Source: Hippasteria phrygiana (taxonomy: Eukaryota > Echinodermata > Asteroidea > Valvatida > Goniasteridae). From it: 64,000 bases of DNA. Where the stretch lies: contig JAZGUH010000533.1 of assembly GCA_037893225.1 (NCBI GenBank), forward strand, positions 1,240,001 to 1,304,000. Direction: 5' to 3'. The notes beneath the pieces were generated by a model. It saw only the letters and a program-made list of their open reading frames with translations. It was not told the origin of the DNA and ran no database searches. The translations under genes and the position numbers were made by a program. Of this stretch, positions 12,236 through 22,254 are shown one piece after another; within the stretch, counting starts at the first letter, position 1, and every line of letters starts with the position of its first letter.

Positions 12236-13980
12236 ATTCATGACTGGTAAGTGCCCCCAAAACATTCATTTAGGCGACACAAAAAAGAGTAGTCCGAGTA
12301 TTAAACTTGGATCCATCGCATTTTTTTACATTTGGACATGATCTGGCGATAGTACACATGTAGGGTCCAAGGTCGCATGCACAAAAATGTGAAATCGGAT
12401 GCTTTTGTTTGGTCTTTCAGACATGTTTTTTTTAAACGATTTTTTTGTGCACATGACCTTGGCATGCTTGGACCTTACTATTGCCAGATCATGCCCAATA
12501 ATGTTTTTTAAAAAGGCGATAAAGGGTCTAAGTTACATGTACATGTACTCGGACTAAAAGAAAGAGTATCTCTCAACTCCAGACTGATGTTTGGGACTGG
12601 TTCAGTGCCGATGTCGGACAACTCTACCATTTGGCCGACTCGACTTGAGACAACTCGACCGTTCAGACAGCTCGACCTTGCGATGTGTTGTACATAACGC
12701 AGCTAGCAAAGCGCGTGGTGTTTTACAGGTTGCCCATCGATGTTTGGGTATTTGCATGTGCGCGTGATGGGTTATTAAAGTCGCAGAATGTGTGGCATTA
12801 ATGTGTGCAGGGACCCGGTCAGGTGTACGGTGGCACGGTAAGCGTGACGCCAGGACCCAGCGCTCCCGCCACGCGAGAGCAGGTGACGTGGCGCACTATG
12901 CACTCTGCACGCGCAGGCAGCCACACCGGTATTTATCACCCCACCGATGCCGTGATAAGCCGGTATTCTTAAACATCTCAGTTGATGTAATAAGAGGTGC
13001 TGCACCTCTACCCCTGTTGTGTGATTTAATGGTATCGTCCAACCGTCACGTTTGTGTTGAATATTCATATTGCTGGCTGGGCGCACGGTGCATGATTGTA
13101 TGACAAACTTAAGCGGTGGATTTACCCGTTGGAGTGCGTTTTGGCAGTCGTATGCCATGAAGGAAATTAAAACACAAACTAATCAAGAGTTTGTTCTTTT
13201 GGATATCTTTGGTTATTTGGTATGGGGATTTGAGTACTACATCATCACACAGAATTCTTGCATAGTTATAATTGCCAAAGAAATTCGTGGACAAGAAACA
13301 ACTGAGCCAATTCTTGCCGTTCTTTCTTGCGCATAACCAGGGTTTTGTTTGTCCGTCGTTGCGCTTACGGCGGCGTGTACAAATGTAGCATTGTCACTTT
13401 TGATTTGGGGTAGACAAGGAAAGGGCACTCGGCAGTGCATCTGTGTTTAAATGTAGGGGGGCTGCGCCCTGTTTAGGACAACAGGTGGTGTTCTTTATTT
13501 TACATTCGCACGACATAAAACATAAACAAGGGAATATGTGAAAAGTATGACCATGAGAAAATATTAAGTTGCAAAAAAAATTGTCGTGTTACGCTTCACA
13601 GTCCCGATTATACTTATTAAAATGACCGCCCAACACACCATGTATTATGAAGTGTATGACTGGTGGAGTTGCTCAGAGTCAGAGTCAGATGTGGAATTAT
13701 CAAATCAGTTCTAGTTTTGAATCAGTTCAAAAATTTTATGTCAATAATGTTTCTCCGCCATACTTATTTTTAGGTGCATGGGATAAAAAACTGCATAATA
13801 AAAACAAATAAGAACTAGACGGACGGTGTTTGTGGACAAACACAGGGCTGTTTCGTTTTTTGTTTTTTTAGTTTGGATGTGAAATGTGAATACAATAATT
13901 AAACTTCGTCAAACAATCGCGCTCCTGCCAGTTTTCTTTGTTAGACTTTGAAAATAATTTAGGTTGTTTGTAATAGTCAC
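12236..13980. other. Intronic DNA with a relic of the 51.6-kb minisatellite motif
   Basis: No gene recognised; the overlapping antisense ORFs at 12.78-13.16 kb have no motifs. At about 12615-12680 there are several diverged copies of ACAACTCGACCGTT, the reverse complement of the minisatellite unit at 51.6-52.0 kb. Confidence 0.45.
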
Positions 13981-14750
13981 TTGTGATGACGTCATCTTAA
14001 CGTAATGTAAATTTACATCTGTAAACTTGCTGACCTACATAGATATTACATTTAAAATAATCGAACTTGTACTTTTGTAGATATACAATGTATGGCTTTA
14101 AAAACTGCCCCTTTAAGATAACGTCACGTGACATGTGATGACGTCATCATAACGCCACGTAAATTTTTATCTATGAACCTGCTTGCCTACCCGACTATAT
14201 ATTACATTTCAAATAAATCGGACCTGTACTTTTGTAGATTTATGGCTTCGAAAAATGCCCCTTTAAGATAATGACACGAAACAAGTGATGACGTAATCAT
14301 GACATCATAATTTTTTTAATTTAAAATACCTACTGGGCTACCTAGATATTACTTTTGAACTTAATCGGACTTGTACTTTTGTTTATATATGGCTTCAAAA
14401 ACTGCACCTTTAAGATGACGTCATGTGACATGTGATGACATCATAATAATGTCATGTCAATTTTCATCTATAAACCTATTGGGCTACATAGATATTACTT
14501 TTCAACTTAATCGGACTTGTACTTTTGTTTATGGCTTCAAAAACTGCCCCTTTAAGATGACGTCACGTGACGTGTGATGACATCATCATAACATCATGTC
14601 AATGTTCATCTATAACACCCGGTGGCATACCTAGATATTACGTTTCAACTTAATCGGACTTGTACTTTTGTAGATATATGGCTTTGAAAAAATGCCCCTT
14701 TAAGATGACGTCACGTGACATGTGATGACGTCATCATGACGTAAAAGTTC
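13981..14750. repeat. Tandem repeat, about 147-bp unit, five copies
   Basis: CCCCTTTAAGAT or a close variant recurs about every 147 bp, each time followed by a TGACGTCA-type palindrome and GATGACGTCATCAT. The copies are diverged by substitutions and small indels. Confidence 0.75.
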
Positions 14751-14869
14751 GGCACACATTGTGAGCACTTGGTGTAAGTGTCTGCCAAGTTTAAAAGTAG
14801 CCAAAGTGGCCGGTAAGAAAGAAAACGTTTACAAATGCTATGTGCAATATTCTAGCGACTTGAAAAAAG

Positions 14870-15470
14870 GTTTTTTTTATGACGTCATCATGACGTCACA
14901 CAATTTGCGCTTTTTATGGCATATCTTTGAGACATACCAAAGCTATAACAAAAAGAATTTTGAAAATATCTTGTTTTGTTCGCTAGATATATTGAAAAGA
15001 ATGTTACGATTCTAAAACTTCAAAAATTTAGCGACTTGAAAAAAGACTAGAAATCAACCCCTTTTATAAACAGCATGCACATAATAGCCATGGTTATCTG
15101 CCCGTCCCAGAATTCCTTTGTGTTATATTGAATTTGGTCTAAATTTTGAAATGGCTCCTATTTCTTACTTGAGTGAGCCACGATCATGAAATTTTGGAAT
15201 TGGGTACAGCAAAATTCAATATATACATTTTTGTAATCAGATTGACCCTTACATGCGTTAAAAAAAAAAAACATTTTTGATGACGTCATCATGACGTCAC
15301 ACAATTTTCGCTTTTTAGGGCATATCTTTGAGACATACCTAAGCTATAACAAAAAGAATTTTGAAAATATCTTGTTTTGTTCGCTAGATATATTGAAAGG
15401 AATGTTACGATTTTCAAAATTCAAAAATTCATAAAAAATCACATGATGACGTCATCATGACGTAAAAGTT
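14870..15470. repeat. Direct repeat pair about 400 bp apart
   Basis: The stretch from GACGTCATCATGACGTCACA through CTAGATATATTGAAA at about 14881-15010 recurs at about 15283-15415. It is related to the neighbouring 147-bp array by the shared GACGTCATCATGACGT word. No gene. Confidence 0.65.
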
Positions 15471-16412
15471 CGGCATGCATTCTGAGCAGTTGGTCTAAGT
15501 GTCTGTTAAGTTTAAAGGCAATCGGCTGCATCAAAGTGCCTGGTAGAAAGAAAACGTGTACAAATGCTATGGGCAAAAGTCTGAAAAAGAAGCAAAAAAA
15601 AAAAAATCTTAACGAAAACAAGGGCTGTTTCGAAAAACTTTCGAAACAGCCAATAAAGGCGCGTGCATCATGGAACTGGGCGGACAGCAGAAGGGGACCA
15701 ACGTAACGGTCGGAGATATTTTTCACAGGTACATGTATTAAAGTCATATGCATTCTCCGTATCATGGCCAAAATATTCTTGTTTGAATACACAAATTAAT
15801 CCTTCAATGCAACAGGACTTTTCAGGGCAATATCTGAAGATTGAGGCATATTTTGCAAACTTTAAATGATCATCGGCTTGTTGTAGGTTTTATTAATATG
15901 CCGATGAATGTACTGAGAATTATTTGCATTGATTCTACTCATCAGATACAACCAAATCGTCGAGCAAAAGGTCCGCTGCAAGTTGCTGCAAGTTCCTACA
16001 AACACTACACATCATAGTCTGTGGCATTTGCGTAATCTTAAGATGCAAACTAGTACTAGTACTAGTACTAGTAGGCCACTCTTGATTCGGAAAGCTGCGT
16101 ACATGTACCATCTTCCGACCACAGATGACAAATAATTCCTGCCCACTGCTCTGCCATCTAAAATTTGTCTCAGATGATCTCGTTTTCAAGTTGAAGAATC
16201 TAAGTCAGAGATATTGGACATTGTTAAGTTATTGACGTTCCAGTCATATACACGCAAGCGTGTCGAATGTAAGTATAATGTTCCATCCTTTGCAATAGAT
16301 ATCTCGTCCTCTTTGCATAGAAACTCTGCAGTTGATGTATCATACGGAAGCCTGTTAGGGCCAGGTACCTTTTTCTCTTTCACGGTGGTCTCTCTTTCAT
16401 GGTTGCTATCCA
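15471..16412. other. Intronic DNA, no gene seen
   Basis: Contains a 29-bp hairpin with GGCTGTTTCGAAA arms at about 15625-15653 and an ACTAGT microsatellite at about 16047-16071. Overlapping short ORFs have no recognisable motifs. Confidence 0.5.
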
Positions 16413-16485
16413 TCTCATGTAGCGGCCGCTACTTAATAACTCGGGGCCACTACTTATTTATCTCGTTAATAAGTCGCGGCAAGTT

Positions 16486-16612
16486 ATTAAGTCGCGGCCG
16501 CGAGATAAATAAGTCGCGGCCGCGAGATAAATAAGTCGCGGCCGCGAGATAAATAAGTCGCGGCCGCGAGATAAATAAGTCGCGGCCGCGAGATAAATAA
16601 GTCGCGGCGTTG
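16486..16612. repeat. 22-bp GC-core minisatellite
   Basis: Five to six copies of a 22-bp unit centred on the palindrome CGCGGCCGCG followed by AGATAAATAAGT. Each unit contains a NotI site. Diverged half-units in both orientations flank it from 16413. Confidence 0.85.
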
Positions 16613-17454
16613 AGTTTTATACATGTATGTTGCGACCGAGAGGCTAGCTACCATGAAAGAGAAACGCACCACCGTGAAAGAGAAATGCCCCCCTGTGAAA
16701 GAAAAAGCTTGCTGCACAACAGAGTCGGTACTTATTGAAGCGTCACGTAAATTTGTAAGTTGTGTCACTTCTTTATTTCACTTGGTTTAATAGGTACATG
16801 TATACATGTATGTCACTGAAATTATAAATAAAATGTTGAAACCCGATTCCTTGATATATTAATATTGGGACCACTTTTTGTTTTGTTTTCACAGATAAGA
16901 GCGCGTCCAACAGCCTATGACAACGGACGCACATGGTAAAAGAACATAGACGACTGACCACATGCCAAAGCTTCGAGCTCCCAAAATATTCATGATTTTC
17001 CAGCTCCTGGTGGCTTTTTGAAACCTTAAAAAGGTCTTCATCAATTAAAAAAAACTAATTTGAAACTGTCTTGTCTGTCCAAGTGACAAACGTTATTTTC
17101 ATGGCATTCTCATCCCTATAATTTCTTAGGAAAGAGGAAAGTTTCTTTGAAAGTTCTCTAAACATTAACATTTAAGGTACTAAATTACACTGTAATACAA
17201 ATTTACCAAATTTGTTCATCTTTCTTTGAATTATGGTTAGGCAAAGACAAGTGTCTGTCCATGTGACAAATGTCTTCAAGGTTAACCTTCCATAACTTCT
17301 TAAATATTCCTAGAGTTATCTTGATCTTTCTGGAGTAACAAGCCTAAAGAGGGATGTGCAAGCAAAGAATAACGGCAACATTTTTCACTTGAAAATTCAT
17401 GCTCAATGTTACACAGTTGTAACATTTAGTCTAGACAGACCCAGAAACACTCAG
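16613..17454. other. Intronic DNA, no gene seen
   Basis: No recognisable gene or repeat apart from short ACATGTA words. Confidence 0.5.
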
Positions 17455-17835
17455 ATAAACTGAAGAGATTTAGTAGAAGGAACAACATCAGATTTATTGG
17501 CATTCCCCAAGATAAAAATGAGGATTGCCTGGCCCCGACGAAAAAGCTACTCGAGGACAAGTTTGACTTGCATGATGTGAAGCTTGAACGGGCTCATCGG
17601 GACAGGCCAAAAATTAACATCTCCTCGCCAAGCTGAACTTCTATCAAATAAGGTTCTGAGACAGCAACACCAGGCCCTTTCAGACATGGCGTACTTCTGT
17701 GTTGAGGATCTGACCCAAATAGATTTCCAGGAGAAACGGCGATGGTCCACCCAAGTCTCCCAAGCCTACCGTGAGGGTAAGAAATACAGATTTGTAGCTG
17801 GCAAGTGGCGTGATCATTGGGGGAGCATTGGCTGA
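17455..17835 (+). pseudogene. L1-type LINE ORF1 remnant
   Basis: Two frames together resemble the RNA-binding domain of L1 ORF1 proteins. One frame has RRNNIRFIGIP followed by LERAHR, and another has LRQQHQALSD, YFCVEDLT, EKRRW and KKYRFVAGKW. This order (RRNN...GIP, E-AHR, eDl, R-W, G-K) is the usual one for that family, which coats LINE RNA. The frames are separated by at least one frameshift with a stop. No flanking ORF2 was found. It is an old fragment. Confidence 0.7.
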
Positions 17836-17987
17836 ATTTTACTGTGGTAATTGAGTCTATCTGCCAAGCTAACCCCACAGTCTGCCTTTTTTATGCCCAC
17901 CACCCCTGTATTTCATCTACCATCTTCATCTTCATCATCCAGTTACAGTTAGCCACGCCTCATCCCATCATCTTATGAACTTTAATT

Positions 17988-18677
17988 AGGTGTTTGGGCA
18001 TCAGCCCAACACCTATTGTTATTTTTAGGATTATTATTATTATTAGGTAGGTGTTGGGCATCAGCCCAACACCTATTGTTATTCTACGAATTCTTCTTTT
18101 TATTAGGTGTTGGGCTAACAGCCCAACACCTATTGTTATTGTACGAATTATTCTTCCTTTTTATTCTTTTTCTAGAAGATTCTTCTCCGGAATTGTTTGT
18201 CAACATGGAAACTGATATCAACTTGAATTTGAATACATGAATGCACAACCTACTGCAGATGTGTTTTTTTGTAATGACGTCATGATGACGTCATCAGGTA
18301 TCAAATAACAACCAATCAAAGACTTATATTTTTAATCTTTGAAAATCAATATAAATCAAACGTGAAAGACCCGAACTTGATTTTTACATGAATTGATAGG
18401 ATAATATTAGATCTTCAATTTTGATCGTGCGCATAAAATCACGTGACCCTTTCTTCCGGTCCAAACCGGAAGTGCCTTATAATTTGAAAGTGGAAAAAGA
18501 TTTGAACTTGATTTCAACGATGTTGGTCTTTGGCCAGGCTGAACTTTTCAAAAATGATAGCGGTGACGTCATGAAATATTTGAGCGCCCTCTAGCAGCAG
18601 GTTGAAAAAATTTCAAAATAAACTTTCAGTCGATGTGTGTGGCGAAGTCTGCGGTAATCACTTTATAATTGATATAT
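17988..18677 (+). repeat. Helentron-like unit, left of the nested insertions
   Basis: Three hairpins with GGTGTTGGGC arms lie at about 17988, 18050 and 18105. They are followed by a pyrimidine-rich tract, TTCTTCTCCGGAATTGTTTG, CRE-like TGACGTCA palindromes, the inverted repeat CTTCCGGTCCAAACCGGAAG and a CTCF-like site at 18582-18601. The unit is interrupted at 18678 and resumes at 34869, so it was continuous before the MITE and Polinton insertions. Confidence 0.65.
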
Positions 18678-19106
18678 GTGACCCACTCTGCAAAAAGGGC
18701 ACATAAGTCACTGTATGCTTTTACGAGTTATGGGCCGTTCAATGTGAAGAGGGTGAAAAATTCTTCGAACAAGTGATTTTGAAGGGAGGTAATTTGTTTG
18801 CATCTTTGATACCTTTGATACCTATATTATTTCATAACCAAAATCTTTGATTTCAGTGAATAAAGTTGGAAAAAGAATGTGTTTTTGTCGAGTGCTTCCA
18901 TCTATTGCTTTGTTTCTTATTTGTTTTTATATGGCTGTTTCTCCTTAAGTCATTTCAAGAAATTCCTGAAAACAAACATGCAAATTTCCAAATATCTCGT
19001 GATTGCAAAATGCTAGAGACCTCAGACATATACCATATGAAAGCTTATAAAATGGCCTTTCCAGGTATATATAAAACACACTATTTTCAAATTTTGCAAC
19101 ATAAGT

Positions 19107-19308
19107 AGTAGTATGTAAAGGAGCATATAAGACTACCCCCAAATTTTGCTGTATAGATATACATAAAATTTTAGATGATTTTAAGAATTCCAAAATCATC
19201 TAAAATTTAGTAAAAAATCTAGAAAATAAGAGTGTTTTTTAGTCGCCTACCCCCCCAAAGTACGTTATTATGGGCCTCCTGAGCTAAAAAAATCGCCCAA
19301 AAACAGTC
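19107..19308 (+). repeat. Polinton left terminal inverted repeat
   Basis: 202 bp matching the right end in inverted orientation. It lacks about 46 bp present in the right copy, where a second CTAAAAT...GATATACACC segment occurs; a deletion between short direct repeats here is the simplest explanation. Confidence 0.92.
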
Positions 19309-19323
19309 CCCCAAAAACAAGGC

Positions 19324-19370
19324 AAAAAAAACCCCTCACCTCTACACTCAGTAGAGATGAGGGTTTTTTT
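19324..19370. terminator. Stem-loop just inside the left terminus
   Basis: Imperfect hairpin with arms AAAAAACCCCTCACCTCTAC and GTAGAGATGAGGGTTTTTTT around a loop of about 5 bases. It lies downstream of the leftmost minus-strand gene. A role in transcript 3' ends or end protection is conjecture. Confidence 0.45.
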
Positions 19371-19404
19371 GTGTTACATAGATCTACTGCGTTACTAACT
19401 ACAA

Positions 19405-19552
19405 CTATTCTTCGCAAGGAGCGCTAGGCCTAGTCCCTAAACTCTCTTGAGCACTTGTGTAGCTAGGAGGCTCATCTCTACTCACGTTAGAATCACGCTC
19501 ATATTCTTTACATATTTCTAATCTAAAGTTGTAAGTTTTGCGATAAGATCTT
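19405..19552 (-). other. Overlapping -1 frame tail with PPxY and PSAP motifs
   Basis: Directly past the stop of the 211-aa membrane protein, the -1 frame is open for about 45 codons to a TAG at 19405-19407. It contains PPSY at 19459-19470 and PSAP at 19417-19428. These are the two classic late-domain motifs that bind NEDD4-type ligases and TSG101. An A8 run near 19551-19558 (minus-strand sense) lies where the two frames meet. The tail could be joined by ribosomal slippage, or the run could have lost one base. Not a gene of its own. Confidence 0.5.
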
Positions 19553-20153
19553 TTTTTTCTTTCTCCATTCTCTCGACCACTTTTTTTTCGACCTCATCGT
19601 CTATTTCTTTTTGATTTCTATCGGACTCTTCTCTCGCTTTAGTTTGTGTCCTAATAGCTTCTTTCATTCCGTAAAACTTTTTTAATTCATCGTTAATCAA
19701 AGCAAATTCTTCGTGACTTACATCGCCATCGTCTACAGCCTGAGACACTAATTCATTTATCGTATTTAATTTTGTTTCGGCTACTACTCTAATCTCATCG
19801 TGTTTCTTGGCTTTACCTCTAAACTTTTTACTAAATCGTTTTAATGCCAAACTTACACCCACGCATCCTATAGCTAATCCTTCTAGCACCACACCTATAG
19901 GTATACTAATGACACCAACAACGCTGGCTATGCCTATGGTACCAGACACGGCTCCGAGACATTCTATAACGGTCTCTGCATTAGATAAACAGGTAATAAT
20001 TTTATTATACTTTTTGTGCAACCGTTCTCTCTTATCTCTCTCGTTGGCTATCTCTTTTTGCACTCGTTCGATTTTATTTAACCTAAAGACTGAAGACTCG
20101 TTCGTTTCACTCGGGGCAACGGGCAATTTAGGGTAAACGGATTCTGCGGTCAT
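19518..20153 (-). CDS. Polinton membrane/coiled-coil protein, 211 aa
   Basis: Not assigned a function. Residues 25-50 are charged and helical. A glycine- and isoleucine-rich hydrophobic stretch at about 60-105 can form two membrane helices. From about 108 the chain is charged and helical, ending in a coiled coil rich in Glu, Lys and Arg. From memory, proteins of this layout recur in invertebrate Polintons. The ATG is preceded by a TATA-rich 23-bp leader identical to that of the 282-aa gene, supporting the start. The C-terminus may be cut short by a frame change in an A-run (see the tail entry). It is the leftmost gene of the element. Confidence 0.75.
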   Translation of the reverse strand: MTAESVYPKLPVAPSETNESSVFRLNKIERVQKEIANERDKRERLHKKYNKIITCLSNAETVIECLGAVSGTIGIASVVGVISIPIGVVLEGLAIGCVGVSLALKRFSKKFRGKAKKHDEIRVVAETKLNTINELVSQAVDDGDVSHEEFALINDELKKFYGMKEAIRTQTKAREESDRNQKEIDDEVEKKVVERMEKEKKDLIAKLTTLD

Positions 20154-20176
20154 TTTATAAAGTCGTATATTTTATA
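20154..20176 (-). promoter_or_regulatory. Shared 23-bp TATA-rich leader, copy 1
   Basis: Immediately upstream of the 211-aa gene's ATG. It is identical over 23 bp to the leader of the 282-aa gene at 21541-21563 and contains TATAAAATATACGACTTTAT. Likely a viral-type promoter element placed very near the start codon. Confidence 0.55.
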
Positions 20177-20183
20177 CAACTTA

Positions 20184-20665
20184 TTATTTTAATTTTTTTT
20201 GCATGTATACGAGAATCAAAGTACCGACACCTACCAATAACGCCCACACGTGCTCCGCCAACCAACCTACCGACTTACTTAATAGATTAAACAACCAACT
20301 CGCGATACTACCCAAAATACCCGGTAAAGCGACTAATAACTTACCCCCGAGCTTTTTTAGTAAATTGGCCAAGTTTTTTAAATGATTACTTATCCAATCT
20401 TTCACGTTGCCTCCGGGCTTAGGCGTAGGAGTAACGGGCTTAGGCGGAACCAGGGTCGGAGCAGGAACAACCGCTGCAGCAGCTGTTGCAGCGCCGCCAC
20501 CAATGAAGCAACGATCGTACTTATAGCTAAAGCAAACGCGGCCAATATACTTACGACCGTCACACCCTGTTCTCGAAACAGAATTCTAATCTTTTCTCGT
20601 AGCGAGGTATCTCTTTCTAATATTTTATTAATCGTTTCTTTGATTCTAGCGAATTGATCATTCAT
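20184..20665 (-). pseudogene. Hydrophobic Polinton protein, split by a frameshift
   Basis: Two overlapping frames form one gene. The upstream frame (starting 20665) has a charged helix, a REQGVTVVS segment and a membrane helix. Near 20500 the reading frame changes; the downstream frame continues through an Ala/Pro-rich linker into an amphipathic helix and two further hydrophobic segments ending in a basic tail. The linker continues in the second frame well upstream of the apparent start at 20405, which is only a GTG. This supports a single broken gene over two genes. From memory, intact homologues of about 150 aa occur in other invertebrate Polintons. Function unknown; the layout suggests a membrane-active or virion membrane protein. 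Confidence 0.65.
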
Positions 20666-20691
20666 GCTTAGTTCAATGTCGTGCTTGAGTC

Positions 20692-21540
20692 TTAATCTAT
20701 TTTATCTTCAATATCGTCTTGTTCTTTCATTATGTCTTGCATCTCATTATCGTTTTCTACTACTTCGAGGGCTATTTTTATTTCGGCGCGTCTATCGTAT
20801 AGTTTACTCAGTTCGGCTAAATTTAATTCGGCATTACCGCTGATAGTTTGTAGTTTTTTGTCTAAAGCCACAAGTTCGCTATATTTTATCCCCTCAGTTT
20901 GCGCTTGAGCATCTACTTCTCTCGGTTGAGGGGGAGGAATTGTATATCTATCGGTTTCAGGGTCATATTCGGGATCAATTTCGGGTCCCACCATACTTTC
21001 TATTTGATCGTGCAGATTGTTAGCTAACTCAACGAGTTGTTCTGGATTGACGTAAGTAGCATACGCTTCATCTATCGTTTGCTCAGCATCTAGCAAATTA
21101 TGTTCATCAGCCGTTAATAAACCCAAATCTTCTTTTAAAAATGTAGTAAAGTTTCCGTTTGGAAACTTCGCGTCAAAGTTTTTTATTAACGTCACTTCAC
21201 CTATAAATCTATCGGGAGATTTTTTACCAGTCAATCTAACACCGTCGAAGTAAATACCATCTTTATCTTTAGTAAAAAGTTCGTACCTAATGAGTTTTGG
21301 TCTAACTAAGACGTCTTTTCCCCCCTCCCAAAAATCATAAAATTTATTAGCTATACCTTCTTTATACATATCACGACGTTTATCTATAATATCACCAGCT
21401 TCATCCGTCGTCGGCAGTTGTGGCTCAGCCGATCTATCCCATTCAAAATCACGGTCGGCATCATAATCATCATCGGCATCATTTTGTTCGTCTTCTCGAC
21501 CCATTTCATCCATAGGTATAAATTCTCCACCTTCAGCCAT
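20692..21540 (-). CDS. Acidic Polinton protein, 282 aa, function unknown
   Basis: I do not recognise a known domain. The first 45 residues are strongly acidic (a run of Asp and Glu around MGREDEQNDADDDYDADRD). The middle (about 60-190) looks globular, with repeated aromatic and charged residues. Residues 195-225 are proline-rich, and the C-terminal 60 residues are a charged coiled-coil-like helix. The ORF is intact. The start is supported by the 23-bp TATA-rich leader it shares with the 211-aa gene. It lies among the small membrane protein genes, so a virion or DNA-associated structural role is possible but unproven. Confidence 0.7.
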   Translation of the reverse strand: MAEGGEFIPMDEMGREDEQNDADDDYDADRDFEWDRSAEPQLPTTDEAGDIIDKRRDMYKEGIANKFYDFWEGGKDVLVRPKLIRYELFTKDKDGIYFDGVRLTGKKSPDRFIGEVTLIKNFDAKFPNGNFTTFLKEDLGLLTADEHNLLDAEQTIDEAYATYVNPEQLVELANNLHDQIESMVGPEIDPEYDPETDRYTIPPPQPREVDAQAQTEGIKYSELVALDKKLQTISGNAELNLAELSKLYDRRAEIKIALEVVENDNEMQDIMKEQDDIEDKID

Positions 21541-21563
21541 TTTATAAAGTCGTATATTTTATA
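21541..21563 (-). promoter_or_regulatory. Shared 23-bp TATA-rich leader, copy 2
   Basis: Abuts the ATG of the 282-aa gene. It is identical to 20154-20176, while the flanking sequence differs, which argues for selection on, or a recent copy of, a promoter module. Confidence 0.55.
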
Positions 21564-21565
21564 TT

Positions 21566-21799
21566 TTACGTAGTATTTACCACATTCTGAGGAATTATTC
21601 CTTGACTCACCAACCAAGTCTGAGTAGCTAGAGCGCTACCTACCGTAGCGGTGATTTTAACCGTATCTTCTACGTCTAACTTTCCTAAATCAGCGGGCTT
21701 AATTTTCAAAAGTTTTTTACTCAACATAGTATAACCTACGGTCAACAAACTCAACACAGCGCCGTGATAAAGAGTATTTGCAACGTTTTTAGTATCCAT
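21566..21799 (-). CDS. Small Polinton membrane protein, 77 aa
   Basis: Residues 10-27 form a hydrophobic helix (YHGAVLSLLTVGYTM), followed by a basic Lys-rich turn, an acidic stretch, and a weaker hydrophobic segment at about 48-68. The ORF is intact and sits tightly between the 142-aa and 282-aa genes, with about 25 bp on each side. A protein of this look is common in invertebrate Polintons from memory. No known function. Confidence 0.65.
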   Translation of the reverse strand: MDTKNVANTLYHGAVLSLLTVGYTMLSKKLLKIKPADLGKLDVEDTVKITATVGSALATQTWLVSQGIIPQNVVNTT

Positions 21800-21825
21800 T
21801 TTACTTGTACAAACATTTTATTTTT

Positions 21826-22254
21826 TTATTCCATTTCTAATAGTTCTTCAACTTTAGGGGTTGAAGTTGCGATCATAACTCCTACCCCCACCTCTCGCTG
21901 CGAATCTACAGGTTTACTCTTTTTAAACGCGAGATATCCAATTCCTAAAACAACCAAACCAACTATCGCATATCCCCAGCTCGGAATGTCTCTCATCGTT
22001 AGCGCTGCCGTTTGCTGGGTAGCTTCTTCTTCTATACTTTCCATTTTTTGTATTTGTTCTTTCATCTTTCTGTTTCTTTCGGCTAGTCTTTTACCTTGCT
22101 CTACTCTTTTAGGGTCTTTTACTCTTTTTTTTGTGACTCTTGATAGAGCCGGCTGAGCCGGCTCTTGGGGAGGCCGAGCCGGCTCCTGGGGAGGCTGAGC
22201 CGGCTCCTGGAGAGTCTCTGCTACTTGATCCGTCGTTGTCGTTTCTAGACTCAT
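21826..22254 (-). CDS. Polinton protein with Pro-rich repeats and C-terminal membrane helix, 142 aa
   Basis: The N-terminus holds QEPAQPP-type repeats (residues 16-34). Then comes a basic segment KRVKDPKRVEQGKRLAERNRK, a short coiled coil, and one clear membrane helix at about 91-109 (GYAIVGLVVLGIGYLAF). A TATAAAAG lies a few bases before the ATG. The first 146 bases overlap the 3' end of the next upstream gene in another frame, so the same DNA encodes Pro-rich repeats here and Gly-Ser-Ala-Pro repeats there. Topology suggests a single-pass membrane protein with a long basic head. Function unknown. Confidence 0.7.
   Translation of the reverse strand: MSLETTTTDQVAETLQEPAQPPQEPARPPQEPAQPALSRVTKKRVKDPKRVEQGKRLAERNRKMKEQIQKMESIEEEATQQTAALTMRDIPSWGYAIVGLVVLGIGYLAFKKSKPVDSQREVGVGVMIATSTPKVEELLEME

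Noticed and set aside
11863..12269. Five long repeat-protein ORFs (Gly-His-Thr, Arg-Ala-Thr, Val-Trp-Pro, Ala-Arg-Val, Gly-Pro-Cys repeats)
   Set aside because: All are products of the stop-free 9-bp minisatellite; no promoter, splice or non-repeat domain.
12775..13158. Antisense pair of ORFs of 103 and 127 aa
   Set aside because: Mutually overlapping, no motif, ordinary for GC-richer non-coding DNA.
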